A stretch of 64,000 bases of DNA from Alitabrizicola rongguiensis (GCF_021491355.1 NZ_JAKENF010000004.1:310001-374000), one strand, 5' to 3'; shown: positions 37,479 to 46,018, counted from the first letter of the stretch. Notes: a model not told the origin generated them from the letters alone. Translations and numbers: made by a program.

Positions 37479-38194
37479 GCGGCGGCCCTCGCCGCAAGCG
37501 GGCGGCGACCATCCCAGCTGCCCCAGTCATCGATGATGCGGAACCGCGCGTAAAGCTCCTCGGCAAACCAGTTTTCGGCCCGCACCGCCCGGATGGCCCG
37601 CCCATGCGGGCCGTCGCCACGCGCGAATTGTGCCATGCTGACAGCGTCGGGCCAGATCGAAAAGGTAACCTGATGCAGTAGCGGCACCTCGCCGATTCCG
37701 ATCTTGAAGATCACGTTCGGGTCCTCACCGATCACCTGAGAGATATCCGGAACGCGCCGCCAGAACCGGAGGAAGGTCGACGCCCGCATGGTTGCGCGGG
37801 TCAGCGCAACGATGGGTCCGCCGTCATTGGCAACGCCACCTGGATGGAATGGATTCTTGCCAGACCACCTCCCGCGTGACGAGGTAGGCTCAAGCAGGAT
37901 GGTCCAGCTTTCGGCCGCGTGGGATCGCCACCGGCCAAAGACGGAGGCCGAGCCGATCAGTCGTCGAGCTGTCTCGGGATCCGGCCAGGTGGCCAGGATA
38001 GCCCAGACAGCCGTGTTGGGTCGGGGTGTGAATCCCTCGCCAGTGCCCGAGCCGCACAGCTTCCAGAAGCCGATTTCGGGGATTCTGGCCAGCGACAGAC
38101 GAGCTGCGCCCATCTGCCCAAAGACCCATAGGCGGGCGGAGAGCGAGGTGAAACGAAACAGGCTGAGACTCACGGTGTTTATGGCGAACCTCAT
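37475..38194 (-). CDS. crtA: spheroidene monooxygenase
   Basis: About 239 residues. CrtA adds the keto group that turns yellow spheroidene into red spheroidenone under oxygen. The family start SLSLFRFTSLSARLWVFGQM is followed by GFTPRPNTAVWAILATWPD, GRWSGKNPFHPGG and VPLLHQVTFSIWPDAVSM. The ATG at 38194 would leave only 7 bp to the first PpsR site; an in-frame GTG at 38173 (MSLSLFRFTS) fits homologues about equally well. It is divergent from crtI. Confidence 0.93.
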   Translation of the reverse strand: MRFAINTVSLSLFRFTSLSARLWVFGQMGAARLSLARIPEIGFWKLCGSGTGEGFTPRPNTAVWAILATWPDPETARRLIGSASVFGRWRSHAAESWTILLEPTSSRGRWSGKNPFHPGGVANDGGPIVALTRATMRASTFLRFWRRVPDISQVIGEDPNVIFKIGIGEVPLLHQVTFSIWPDAVSMAQFARGDGPHGRAIRAVRAENWFAEELYARFRIIDDWGSWDGRRPLAARAAA

Positions 38195-38201
38195 CGGACT
38201 C

Positions 38202-38219
38202 TGTCAGATCAATCTGACA
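38202..38219. promoter_or_regulatory. PpsR/CrtJ operator 1 (crtA-crtI)
   Basis: TGTCAGATCAATCTGACA is a perfect TGT-N12-ACA site with a nearly complete inner dyad, in the divergent crtA-crtI gap. PpsR/CrtJ represses photopigment genes through such paired sites (established in Rhodobacter). Confidence 0.88.
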
Positions 38220-38276
38220 GTCTTTGCAGAGACTGAAAAGTGAAATGGCGCAATCTGTCGCGGATATGCGCACTAT

Positions 38277-38294
38277 TGTAAATCAGACTGGACA
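38277..38294. promoter_or_regulatory. PpsR/CrtJ operator 2 (crtA-crtI)
   Basis: TGTAAATCAGACTGGACA matches TGT-N12-ACA exactly and lies 15 bp before the crtI ATG. The two sites start 75 bp apart, about seven helical turns, a spacing that suits cooperative binding on one face of the helix. Confidence 0.85.
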
Positions 38295-38309
38295 GTATAT
38301 CGTAATCCC

Positions 38310-39872
38310 ATGCTGACAGGATCGGACTCGCATCATCAGGCGGGACCTCGGAGTACCGGGGCGGAAGCCGTTGTCATCGGGGCGGGCCTTGGGGGTCTTG
38401 CCGCGGCGATGCGACTGGGGGCTAAAGGCTACCGTGTCACCGTGATCGACCGGCTGGACATGCCGGGAGGGCGGGGCAGTTCGATCACGATGGGCGGGCA
38501 TCGCTTCGATCTCGGGCCAACCATCGTCACCGTGCCGCAGGGCCTGCGCGAACTTTGGGCAGCCTGTGGCCGGGATTTTGACCGCGATGTCGACCTGCGC
38601 GTCCTTGATCCCTTCTACGAAATCCGCTGGCAGGACGGCTCCAATTTCACGGCACGTCAATCGACCGACGCCATGCGCGCCGAGGTGGTGCGGCTGTCGC
38701 CGGGCGATCTTGCGGGCTACGACCGCTTCGTTGCCGACAGCGAGCGGCGCTACTGGTTCGGGTTCGAGGACCTGGGCCGCCGGTCGATGCACCGCTTTGG
38801 CGACCTGCTCAAGGTGCTCCCGACCTTCGCATGGCTGCGCGCCGACAAGTCGGTCCATGCACATGCCGCCTCTCGGGTGAAGGATGACCGGTTGCGCTTC
38901 GCACTGTCATTCCACCCGCTGTTCATCGGCGGCGACCCCTTCCACGTGACCTCGATGTACATCCTTGTCAGTCACCTGGAAAAGGAGTTCGGCGTTCATT
39001 ACGCCATGGGCGGTGTCGGGGCGATTGCGCTGGCCATGGCAAAGGTGATCGCGCTTCAGGGCGGCCGGCTGATGTTGGACAGCGAGGTGGATGAAATCCT
39101 GATCCAGAACGGTCAAGCCATGGGCGTACGTCTTGCCGATGGCACCTCGATCCCTTCGGATGTTGTCGTCTCGAATGCCGATGCCGGGCACACCTACGAC
39201 CGCCTGCTGCGCAACCAGCCCCGCAAGCGCTGGACGACGCGAAAGCTTGGCCGCAAGCGGTGGTCCATGGGGTTGTTCGTCTGGTACTTCGGCACGAAGG
39301 GGACGCGCCTGAAATGGCCCGATGTCGGCCATCACACCATCGTCGTCGGACCCCGCTACAAAGAGCATATCCGCGACATCTTCATCCGCGGGCGGCTGGC
39401 CGAGGACATGAGCCTTTACGTCCACCGCCCCTCCGTGACCGATTCCACCTCTGCGCCGCCAGGCGATGACACCTTCTATGCCCTGTCCCCCGTCCCGCAT
39501 CTTGGCATCGGCAAGACGGACTGGGCGGTGGAGGCTGAGCCTTACCGCCAGAAGATCCAGCGCATGCTCGAAGAGCGGCTCTTGCCCGGCCTTGGCGAGC
39601 ATTTGTCAGAACAACTGGTCTTTACCCCGGACACGTTCCAAAGCCGGTATCTTGCACCCTATGGCAGCGGCTTTTCGATCGAGCCGCGCATCCTTCAGTC
39701 GGCCTGGTTCCGTCCGCACAATGTCTCGGAAGAGGCAAAGGGCCTTTACCTCGTCGGCGCCGGCACGCATCCCGGCGCGGGTCTGCCGGGCGTGATCGCC
39801 AGCGCCGAAGTTCTGGGAAAACTTGTGCCGGATGCCCCGCGCGACGGCTCGTTCCGGATGGCTGCGGAATGA
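38310..39872 (+). CDS. crtI: phytoene desaturase
   Basis: A 520-residue FAD-dependent carotenoid desaturase that converts phytoene to neurosporene in the spheroidene pathway. The dinucleotide fold is AVVIGAGLGGLAAAMRLGA with VTVIDRLDMPGGRGSS. The Rossmann extension and FDLGPTIVTVPQGLRELW are characteristic, and the C-terminal bacterial-type signature is YLVGAGTHPGAGLPGVIASAEV (parts). Length is normal. The ATG at 38310 is the first start after the PpsR site. crtB follows with an ATGA overlap. Confidence 0.96.
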   Translation: MLTGSDSHHQAGPRSTGAEAVVIGAGLGGLAAAMRLGAKGYRVTVIDRLDMPGGRGSSITMGGHRFDLGPTIVTVPQGLRELWAACGRDFDRDVDLRVLDPFYEIRWQDGSNFTARQSTDAMRAEVVRLSPGDLAGYDRFVADSERRYWFGFEDLGRRSMHRFGDLLKVLPTFAWLRADKSVHAHAASRVKDDRLRFALSFHPLFIGGDPFHVTSMYILVSHLEKEFGVHYAMGGVGAIALAMAKVIALQGGRLMLDSEVDEILIQNGQAMGVRLADGTSIPSDVVVSNADAGHTYDRLLRNQPRKRWTTRKLGRKRWSMGLFVWYFGTKGTRLKWPDVGHHTIVVGPRYKEHIRDIFIRGRLAEDMSLYVHRPSVTDSTSAPPGDDTFYALSPVPHLGIGKTDWAVEAEPYRQKIQRMLEERLLPGLGEHLSEQLVFTPDTFQSRYLAPYGSGFSIEPRILQSAWFRPHNVSEEAKGLYLVGAGTHPGAGLPGVIASAEVLGKLVPDAPRDGSFRMAAE

Positions 39873-40894
39873 TTGCGCCGGAGGACATGGCGCGCTGCCG
39901 CGAGGCGATCCGGACGGGATCGCTTTCGTTCCATGCCGCGTCGCGCCTCTTGCCGGCGCGGGTGCGCGATCCGGCCCTGGCGCTCTATGCGTTTTGCCGC
40001 CTTGCCGACGATGCCGTGGATGACAGCCGCGACAAAGCCCCGGCCGTAGTCGAACTGCGCGACAGGCTGGACCTCGTCTATGCCGGTCGTCCGCGCAATG
40101 CGCCGGCCGACCGAGCCTTCGCCTCGGTCGTTGAAGAGTTCGAGATGCCACGGGCGCTGCCAGATGCACTGCTTGAAGGTCTCGCCTGGGATGCGGTCGG
40201 ACGCAGCTACGAGACCTTGCCAGACCTCCTTCACTATTGCGCGCGGGTGGCAAGCGCCGTGGGCGCCATGATGTGCGTCCTGATGCGGGTCCGCGACGCA
40301 GATGCACTGGCTCGGGCCTGCGATCTTGGCCTGGCCATGCAGCTGACCAACATCGCCCGGGATGTCGGCGAGGATGCGCGAGCGGGCCGCCTTTACCTGC
40401 CACGCCAGTGGCTTGCCGAGGCCCGCATCGACCCGGCTACATTCCTGTCCCGGCCAGAGGCCACCCCGGCGCTGCGCGATCTGGTCCGGCGGTTGCTAGA
40501 CGAGGCGGACGTCTACTACAGGCGCTCCGAAGCAGGGGTTCCGAGGCTGCCGCTCGACTGCCGTCCTGGCATCTTTGCAGCGCGCCATGTCTATGCCGGG
40601 ATCGGCGGCGCGGTGGCTGGGCTGGGCCATGACAGCGTCACTGCGCGTGCGCGCACCACGCGCGGGCAGAAGATTGGCTGGCTTGCACTTTCTCTCGCAA
40701 GAGGGGCTGCAAGCACTGTCCTCCTCCTGTCCCCACAACTGCATGCGCCACCAGCGCCCGAAACAGCGTTCCTGGTCGAAGCGGCCGCACGGACCCGCAC
40801 CCGCTTCAGTCGCTCGGAAACGTTGCTCGCGACGCTTGCCCAACTCGAAGCGCGGGATCATGCAAGACGGAGGATGGAACGGGCGCAGGTCTGA
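39869..40894 (+). CDS. crtB: phytoene synthase
   Basis: A 341-residue squalene/phytoene synthase joining two GGPP molecules. The first aspartate-rich motif is YAFCRLADDAVDDSRD and the second is LTNIARDVGEDARAGRLYLP, both characteristic. MQLTNIARDVGEDA and PFRALPDALLEGL-like residues (MPRALPDALLEGLAWD) also fit. The C-terminal ~50 residues are Ala/Arg-rich and variable in the family. It is coupled to crtI by a 4-bp overlap. Confidence 0.96.
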   Translation: MIAPEDMARCREAIRTGSLSFHAASRLLPARVRDPALALYAFCRLADDAVDDSRDKAPAVVELRDRLDLVYAGRPRNAPADRAFASVVEEFEMPRALPDALLEGLAWDAVGRSYETLPDLLHYCARVASAVGAMMCVLMRVRDADALARACDLGLAMQLTNIARDVGEDARAGRLYLPRQWLAEARIDPATFLSRPEATPALRDLVRRLLDEADVYYRRSEAGVPRLPLDCRPGIFAARHVYAGIGGAVAGLGHDSVTARARTTRGQKIGWLALSLARGAASTVLLLSPQLHAPPAPETAFLVEAAARTRTRFSRSETLLATLAQLEARDHARRRMERAQV

Positions 40895-40927
40895 GTTAGT
40901 TTCATACCGTATTCCTTGGAGACTGAC

Positions 40928-41386
40928 ATGGACCTGGGCCTTTTTCTGACCTTTCTGGCCGCCTGCGGCGCGGCAGCGACGACCGGCGCGATGTTTCAAC
41001 CCGGCGCATGGTATGAGGGGTTGAACAAGCCGGCCTGGGTCCCCCCCCGTTGGGCTTTCCCAGTCGTCTGGACCTCGCTCTACATTCTGATGTCCTATGC
41101 GGCGACGCGGGTTGCACTGACATCGTCTCATCCCCAGGCGCTTGCATTCTGGGCCCTGCAGATCGCGCTGAACACGCTTTGGACGCCAGTTTTCTTTGGC
41201 CTTCGCCGGATGCGCGCTGCGATGGTCGTGATGGTGTTCCTGTGGCTCGCCGTCGCCGCAACGACATGGGCCTTCTTCCAGGCGGACATTATGGCGGGCT
41301 GGCTTTTCGTCCCTTATCTCGTCTGGGCGACGATCGCCGGGGCGCTGAACCTGAGCGTGATCCGGCTCAATCCCGGCTCAGCCTAG
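40928..41386 (+). CDS. tspO: tryptophan-rich sensory protein TspO
   Basis: A 152-residue five-helix membrane protein of the TspO/MBR family: QPGAWYEGLNKPAWVPPRWAFPVVWTSLYILMSYAA (parts), LNTLWTPVFFGLRRM and PYLVWATIAGALNLSVIRLN. In R. sphaeroides TspO binds tetrapyrroles and modulates photopigment gene expression in response to oxygen. The ATG at 40928 is chosen over a TTG four codons earlier. Its stop overlaps the stop of convergent crtC: CTAG serves both strands. The position between crtB and crtC is the Rhodobacter arrangement. Confidence 0.95.
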   Translation: MDLGLFLTFLAACGAAATTGAMFQPGAWYEGLNKPAWVPPRWAFPVVWTSLYILMSYAATRVALTSSHPQALAFWALQIALNTLWTPVFFGLRRMRAAMVVMVFLWLAVAATTWAFFQADIMAGWLFVPYLVWATIAGALNLSVIRLNPGSA

Positions 41387-42219
41387 GGCCAGCGGGCGCG
41401 GCGCGGCACCCGGACGGCCAACATTGCCTTGACGATCGGCGAGCGGAACCGGGCGAGGTCCAGGGCCTCGTGCACACCCTGCACAGTCTCGCCGTCGATC
41501 CGGGTCTGGACCACCGAACGGCTGTAGAAGGGCGCGTCTAGCAAAGCCATGGTCTGGCGCGGCGTGCGGCCCGGATCACAACGGGTTTCGCGGGATATGC
41601 CCCAAAGGGTGCGCCCGAGCGGCGCAAGCGGCGGCGGCTCGCAGACCTCTGCCGTTCCGTCTGCCGCAACATCGAGGCCGAGCGCCAACGTGGAGCCATC
41701 GCGCCGCAAAGCGTCGTAGAAGCAGGTCGCCCCGCCATGGGATCGCGGGAACCGGCCCCATGTCCAGCGGCGAAAGTCCGCCTCAAGCGCCGATGTCCCG
41801 AAATTCGCGTCGAAGTAACCGTGGCCGGTCCAGGAGCAACCCTGGGTCAGGTCGACCTCGATGCGGGCCGAAGGGGCGAAGGGCCGCCAGAGATGGCTGG
41901 CATCCGGCGTCAAAAGGGCTTCGACATCGGTGACTGCCGTCGGGATCAGGCGGATCTGCCCGTGGACGCGGCTGATGCGTGGCAAGGCAGAGATCTCGTC
42001 GACGTCGATCACAAGCGTGCCGTTGCGCCAGGCCATCCGGCTGGGGCCAACATGCAGGGCATCGCGGGTCTGGCGCAGGGCATCCCTGCCCCGGTCCGTC
42101 ATCGTGAACCGTCCACCGGGTCCATAGGTCACGACATTGATGCAGCAATGGTTCGCCGGATCGCGCCGCCCTGACCAGGCATACCACGGCGAAAACACCG
42201 ACCCGATGAAGCCGATCAC
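41383..42219 (-). CDS. crtC: hydroxyneurosporene synthase (carotenoid 1,2-hydratase) CrtC
   Basis: Read from the GTG at 42219, which overlaps the crtD stop (GTGA), the protein has 278 residues starting IGFIGSVFSPWYAWSGRRDP. Family segments include CCINVVTYGPGGRFTMTDRG, RPFAPSARIEVDL and WTGHGYFDANFGTSALE. It hydrates neurosporene-type carotenoids at C1. The same frame continues upstream through NGYAWWYVDGLSDDG, a stretch conserved in many CrtC proteins, but that part has no ATG, GTG or TTG until 42594 deep inside crtD. The true N-terminus is therefore uncertain. Confidence 0.9.
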   Translation of the reverse strand: MIGFIGSVFSPWYAWSGRRDPANHCCINVVTYGPGGRFTMTDRGRDALRQTRDALHVGPSRMAWRNGTLVIDVDEISALPRISRVHGQIRLIPTAVTDVEALLTPDASHLWRPFAPSARIEVDLTQGCSWTGHGYFDANFGTSALEADFRRWTWGRFPRSHGGATCFYDALRRDGSTLALGLDVAADGTAEVCEPPPLAPLGRTLWGISRETRCDPGRTPRQTMALLDAPFYSRSVVQTRIDGETVQGVHEALDLARFRSPIVKAMLAVRVPRRARWP

Positions 42220-43778
42220 CGAGACTGCGCGCGTCCCGTCGTCCGAGAGTCCGTCGACATACCACCAGGCATAGCCATTGGGCTGAACTTCGACGCGGAA
42301 GTCAGGTCCCTCGCTATCGCCTCGGCCGCGTGCAGACCGGACAGGGCCGCCATCGGAACGCCCGCTCCCGGATGCGCTCCACCGCCCGCCAGATACAGGC
42401 CCGGCAACCGTGTCCGCGCACCCGGGCGCCGAAAGCTCGCGAGCTGCCCCTCCGGGCTTCGCCCGTAGATCGCGCCCTGTGACCCCGGAAACAGCGCTGC
42501 GAACCCCTGAGGCGTCGTCAGCGCCGTGTCCGGAGGAAGCGGATCGAAGGTCAGGCCGAATCTGGCCAGCGTCGGGAAGGTCCGGTTGCGGCATAAGGAT
42601 AACTCGCTTTGCGATAGAACCGTTTTCGGCGGCGCGTTCATGATGATCTCGAACCGCTCTACCCCGGTGCCCGGGCGGCGAGGGTCGCCGCGATCCTGCG
42701 CACAGACATAAAGCGTTGCGTCCTCCGGCAACTGACCGGCGGAGATCGGCCCGAATTCACGCGAAGGATCGGCTCCGAAGAAGACGTTGTGATGAATCAG
42801 GTCCACCGGTCCCGGCGTGGCAGCAAAGGACCAGACCGCTGCCGAGAGGCTGCGGGGCTGTGCCGCCGAAAGGGGCAACGCCTGCTGGGGCGCGTTGCCG
42901 AGCAGGCCAGCCACCAACGCCGCCGGATCGCCGTTGAACACCACTGCTTCGCATCTGATCGTGCGCGTGTCAGACAGGACGACCTCGGTAACCCGCCCAG
43001 CCTTCGACTGGATGCGAAGCGCAGAGACACCAAACCGAAGCGTAACGCCCAGACGTGCGGCCAGATCGCAAAGAGCCTGCGCCAGTCGGTGCATCCCGCC
43101 CTGAACCGCCCAGACCCCCTGCGCCTCGGCTTGCCAGATCAGCCCAAGCACAGCGGGCGAACGGGCGGGGGCGCCGCCCACATAGGTGGCATAGCGTCCG
43201 AAAAGCTGACGCAGACGCGGATCACTGAAGGCCTGGTCCAGATGCGTTGCCAAGGTCCGGCTTGGCCGGAGCGCCGACCATAAACCCGGCCGAAGAAGAC
43301 TGTTACGCGCGATTGCTGCAAGTTTCGGGCCAGCAGCCTCGATCATTGGTCTGCGAAAGGCCGAGTAGAGTTGCACAGTCTGCCGATGAAAGCGCCGGAA
43401 CTCTACCTCGGCCCGCAGCCCCGCAAAGGCTGCAACCGCAGATGCGCTCGCATCAGGATCGGCGAAAAGGTCAAGCCGGCTGCCATCCGGCCACCAATGC
43501 CGCGCAAGGATGGGCTGCGGCAGCAGTGTCAGGTGATCGTCCAGGGTTTCACCTGCAGCTGAGAAGAGATCGTCGAAGACGTGCCGCATCGTCAGCACAG
43601 TAGGACCGGCATCGACCGGCCCCGCCGCCGAAGGCAGGGCGCGCATCTTGCCGCCGGGATAGGACTGCGCTTCGACCAGTGTCACCGACAAGCCGGCCGC
43701 AGCAAGACGGATCGCGGCGCTCAGCCCACCGATCCCTGCGCCGATCACCACGATCCTGGGTGCTGCCGCGGTCATCAT
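42216..43778 (-). CDS. crtD: methoxyneurosporene dehydrogenase CrtD
   Basis: A 520-residue CrtI-type FAD desaturase acting on 1-hydroxy or 1-methoxy carotenoids. The dinucleotide fold is IVVIGAGIGGLSAAIRLAA with VTLVEAQSYPGGKMRAL; VDAGPTVLTMRHVFDDLF follows. The C-terminal signature is GLYLAGGGAHPGAGVPMAAL followed by SGLHAAEAIARDL. The last ~25 residues (ASKFSPMAMPGGMSTD...) are unlike the family and overlap the upstream part of the crtC frame. It starts with tandem ATG codons and is divergent from crtE across two PpsR sites. Confidence 0.94.
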   Translation of the reverse strand: MMTAAAPRIVVIGAGIGGLSAAIRLAAAGLSVTLVEAQSYPGGKMRALPSAAGPVDAGPTVLTMRHVFDDLFSAAGETLDDHLTLLPQPILARHWWPDGSRLDLFADPDASASAVAAFAGLRAEVEFRRFHRQTVQLYSAFRRPMIEAAGPKLAAIARNSLLRPGLWSALRPSRTLATHLDQAFSDPRLRQLFGRYATYVGGAPARSPAVLGLIWQAEAQGVWAVQGGMHRLAQALCDLAARLGVTLRFGVSALRIQSKAGRVTEVVLSDTRTIRCEAVVFNGDPAALVAGLLGNAPQQALPLSAAQPRSLSAAVWSFAATPGPVDLIHHNVFFGADPSREFGPISAGQLPEDATLYVCAQDRGDPRRPGTGVERFEIIMNAPPKTVLSQSELSLCRNRTFPTLARFGLTFDPLPPDTALTTPQGFAALFPGSQGAIYGRSPEGQLASFRRPGARTRLPGLYLAGGGAHPGAGVPMAALSGLHAAEAIARDLTSASKFSPMAMPGGMSTDSRTTGRAQSR

Positions 43779-43806
43779 GCCGGATTGTTGACTCGGGGGG
43801 CGCGAA

Positions 43807-43824
43807 TGTCCAGAATGATTTACA
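43807..43824. promoter_or_regulatory. PpsR/CrtJ operator 1 (crtD-crtE)
   Basis: TGTCCAGAATGATTTACA, an exact TGT-N12-ACA site in the 103-bp gap between the crtD and crtE start codons. Confidence 0.87.
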
Positions 43825-43830
43825 CTGATG

Positions 43831-43848
43831 TGTCACTTCTGAGTGACA
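43831..43848. promoter_or_regulatory. PpsR/CrtJ operator 2 (crtD-crtE)
   Basis: TGTCACTTCTGAGTGACA, an exact TGT-N12-ACA site with a full inner dyad (TGTCACT/AGTGACA), separated from the first site by 6 bp, the usual close pair arrangement. Confidence 0.9.
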
Positions 43849-43881
43849 CTTTGGGCGGAAGCGCGGCGCAGGAGGGTTCCG

Positions 43882-44766
43882 ATGTCGATGAATGCCCGAT
43901 TGGATGCAGCCACTGAAGCCGTCCTTCGTCGCGCAATGGGGGAGGGCGAGGCGCCCGCCTTGCTGGCCTCGGCGCTGCATTATGCCGTGATGCCTGGCGG
44001 GGCGAGGATTCGTCCTACGATCCTGCTCAGCGTTGCGATGGCCTGCGGCGATGACCGCCCCCATCTTTCCGACGCTGCTGCCGTGGCGCTGGAGCTGATC
44101 CACTGCGCTAGCCTTGTGCATGACGATCTGCCCTGCTTCGACGATGCGGATACTCGGCGGGGCAAGACCACGGTCCATCGCGCCTATTCCGAACCGCTTG
44201 CCGTTCTCACCGGCGACAGCTTGATCGTGCTGGCCTTCGACGTTCTCGCCGAAGCCGCAGGCAGGGATGCGGATCGGGCACTGAAGCTGATCCGAGTCCT
44301 GTCGCGTCGCACCGGCATGCCCGACGGCATCTGCGCCGGGCAAGGGTGGGAAAGCGAACCGCAGGTCAATCTTTCCGCCTACCACCGGTCCAAGACCGGG
44401 GCATTGTTCGTCGCGGCAACCCAAATGGGGGCGCTCGCAGCCGGACAGGACGCCGAACCGTGGGAGGATCTTGGCGCACGAATCGGCGAAGCGTTCCAGG
44501 TGGCCGACGATCTGCGCGACGCACTCTATGACGCCGAAACGCTCGGCAAGCCTGTGGGGCAGGACGAGGCGCATGGACGCCCCAACGCCGTTGCCGCACT
44601 GGGCGTGCAAGGCGCGATCCGCAAGCTTAAGGATATTCTTGGCGGAGCCATCGCCTCGATCCCCTCCTGCCCGGGCGAAGCAATGCTGGCCGACATGGTC
44701 CGACGCTATGCCGAGCGGATGACGCCGGTCGCGCCAGTCCTCCACCGGGCTGATGCGCGCCGCTGA
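43882..44766 (+). CDS. crtE: geranylgeranyl diphosphate synthase
   Basis: A 294-residue trans-prenyltransferase making GGPP for carotenoids and for the bacteriochlorophyll tail. The first aspartate-rich motif is LVHDDLPCFDDADTRRGKTTVH (parts), the second is EAFQVADDLRDALYD, and PGGARIRPTILLSVAMACGD is the IPP-binding region. The ATG at 43882 has GGAGGG 7-12 bp upstream. crtF overlaps or abuts the 3' end. It is controlled by the tandem PpsR sites immediately upstream. Confidence 0.95.
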   Translation: MSMNARLDAATEAVLRRAMGEGEAPALLASALHYAVMPGGARIRPTILLSVAMACGDDRPHLSDAAAVALELIHCASLVHDDLPCFDDADTRRGKTTVHRAYSEPLAVLTGDSLIVLAFDVLAEAAGRDADRALKLIRVLSRRTGMPDGICAGQGWESEPQVNLSAYHRSKTGALFVAATQMGALAAGQDAEPWEDLGARIGEAFQVADDLRDALYDAETLGKPVGQDEAHGRPNAVAALGVQGAIRKLKDILGGAIASIPSCPGEAMLADMVRRYAERMTPVAPVLHRADARR

Positions 44767-45892
44767 AATGACGGCTATGCCCGCCGCCCGAACAGCACCG
44801 CGCGGCTGGATCCTGCGCCTCGCGGCATCACGTCGATTCCAGTCCCTGGCTGCCCGGATTCCCGGATTGCGCAACATGGCGCGATCCGAAGGGGCCGCGC
44901 TGTTCGACATCATGGCGGGCTTCGTCAATTCGCAGGTGCTGCTGGCTATCATCGAACTGCGAGTCCTGCATCTGCTACAAGACGGACCGCTTACGGTCGA
45001 CCGCCTGGCGGAGCTTTGCGCATTATCGCCGGACCGGATGCAGGTGCTCTTGCGCGCTGGGGCGGCGCTGGGGCTACTCAAGGCTCGCCGCGATGGGCGG
45101 TTCGGTCTTGCGGTTCGGGGAGCGGCAATGATGGGGGTTCCGGGGCTGGAGCAGATGGTGCTGCACCACCGGGCACTCTACGCCGACCTTGCCGACCCCG
45201 TCGCGCTGCTCAGGGCCGAAAGGGTGACACAGCTTGCGCAGTTCTGGCCCTATGTCTTCGGCGCAGGCGGGGCAGCAGACCCGAAGGTTGCTGCGACCTA
45301 TTCCGACCTGATGGCGGAAAGCCAGGTTCTTGTCGCCGAAGATACGCTGCGGATGGTCGACCTTTCCTCGGTACGTCGGCTGATGGACGTAGGCGGAGGG
45401 ACTGGCGCCTTCCTGATCGAAGTGGCCCGGGCGCATCCGCATCTTGAGCTGGATCTGTTCGACCTGCCCGCAGTTCTGGAGGGCGCGGCGACACGACTGG
45501 CGAGGGCGGGCGTGTCCCGGCGGGTGTCTCTTCATCCTGGCAGTTTCCGGGACGATGCGCTGCCGCTCGGTGCAGATGCGATCAGCTTGGTCAGGGTGCT
45601 ATACGACCACGACGATGCAACGGTTCGGCGGCTGGTCGCAGCAGTCTATGCAGCCCTGCCGCCCGGAGGACAAGTTATCGTCTCGGAACCGATGTCAGGC
45701 GGCGCAAGGCCGGATCGCGCTACCGATGTGTACTTCGCAATTTACACTCTTGCGATGCAAACCGGACGGACACGATCACCAGACGCGATCGCAGAGATCC
45801 TTACCGAGGCCGGGTTCATAAATATAAACAAGCGAACAGGTTTTCGCAGTTTCGTCACGTCAGTTGTGGCCGGGCAGAAGCCACAGACCTAG
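44753..45892 (+). CDS. crtF: demethylspheroidene O-methyltransferase
   Basis: About 379 residues. It transfers a methyl group from SAM to the C1 hydroxyl in spheroidene synthesis. The N-terminal dimerisation helices (GAALFDIMAGFVNSQVLLA) precede a winged-helix-like part; the SAM motif is RLMDVGGGTGAFLIEVAR, followed by LDLFDLPAV and LRADAISLVRVLYDHDD-like residues (GADAISLVRVLYDHDD). Two starts are possible: ATG 44753, overlapping crtE by 14 bp, or ATG 44768 just after the crtE stop. The end lies 18 bp before the bchC operator pair. Confidence 0.94.
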   Translation: MRAAEMTAMPAARTAPRGWILRLAASRRFQSLAARIPGLRNMARSEGAALFDIMAGFVNSQVLLAIIELRVLHLLQDGPLTVDRLAELCALSPDRMQVLLRAGAALGLLKARRDGRFGLAVRGAAMMGVPGLEQMVLHHRALYADLADPVALLRAERVTQLAQFWPYVFGAGGAADPKVAATYSDLMAESQVLVAEDTLRMVDLSSVRRLMDVGGGTGAFLIEVARAHPHLELDLFDLPAVLEGAATRLARAGVSRRVSLHPGSFRDDALPLGADAISLVRVLYDHDDATVRRLVAAVYAALPPGGQVIVSEPMSGGARPDRATDVYFAIYTLAMQTGRTRSPDAIAEILTEAGFININKRTGFRSFVTSVVAGQKPQT

Positions 45893-45910
45893 CCTGCGTC
45901 AATCTTTCTA

Positions 45911-45928
45911 TGTCTATTTTGTTTGACA
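45911..45928. promoter_or_regulatory. PpsR/CrtJ operator 1 (bchC)
   Basis: TGTCTATTTTGTTTGACA, an exact TGT-N12-ACA site whose last six bases are the TTGACA -35 hexamer of the bchC promoter. Confidence 0.9.
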
Positions 45929-45950
45929 CACTTGGCTGTAAGTTTAAGAT
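45923..45950 (+). promoter_or_regulatory. sigma-70 type promoter of bchC
   Basis: -35 TTGACA (45923-45928), 16-bp spacer, -10 TAAGAT (45945-45950). The two PpsR sites overlap the -35 and -10 elements, the layout described for the R. capsulatus bchC promoter. It probably reads through bchC-X-Y-Z into the puf genes. Confidence 0.75.
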
Positions 45951-45954
45951 GACA
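45937..45954. promoter_or_regulatory. PpsR/CrtJ operator 2 (bchC)
   Basis: TGTAAGTTTAAGATGACA, an exact TGT-N12-ACA site 8 bp after the first, covering the -10 hexamer. Confidence 0.9.
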
Positions 45955-46018
45955 GTGATGGAGAGATCCATCGGGGAGTCTCCGCCTGAGACTCGCCCCG
46001 ATTGCCGTGGGAGCGGTC

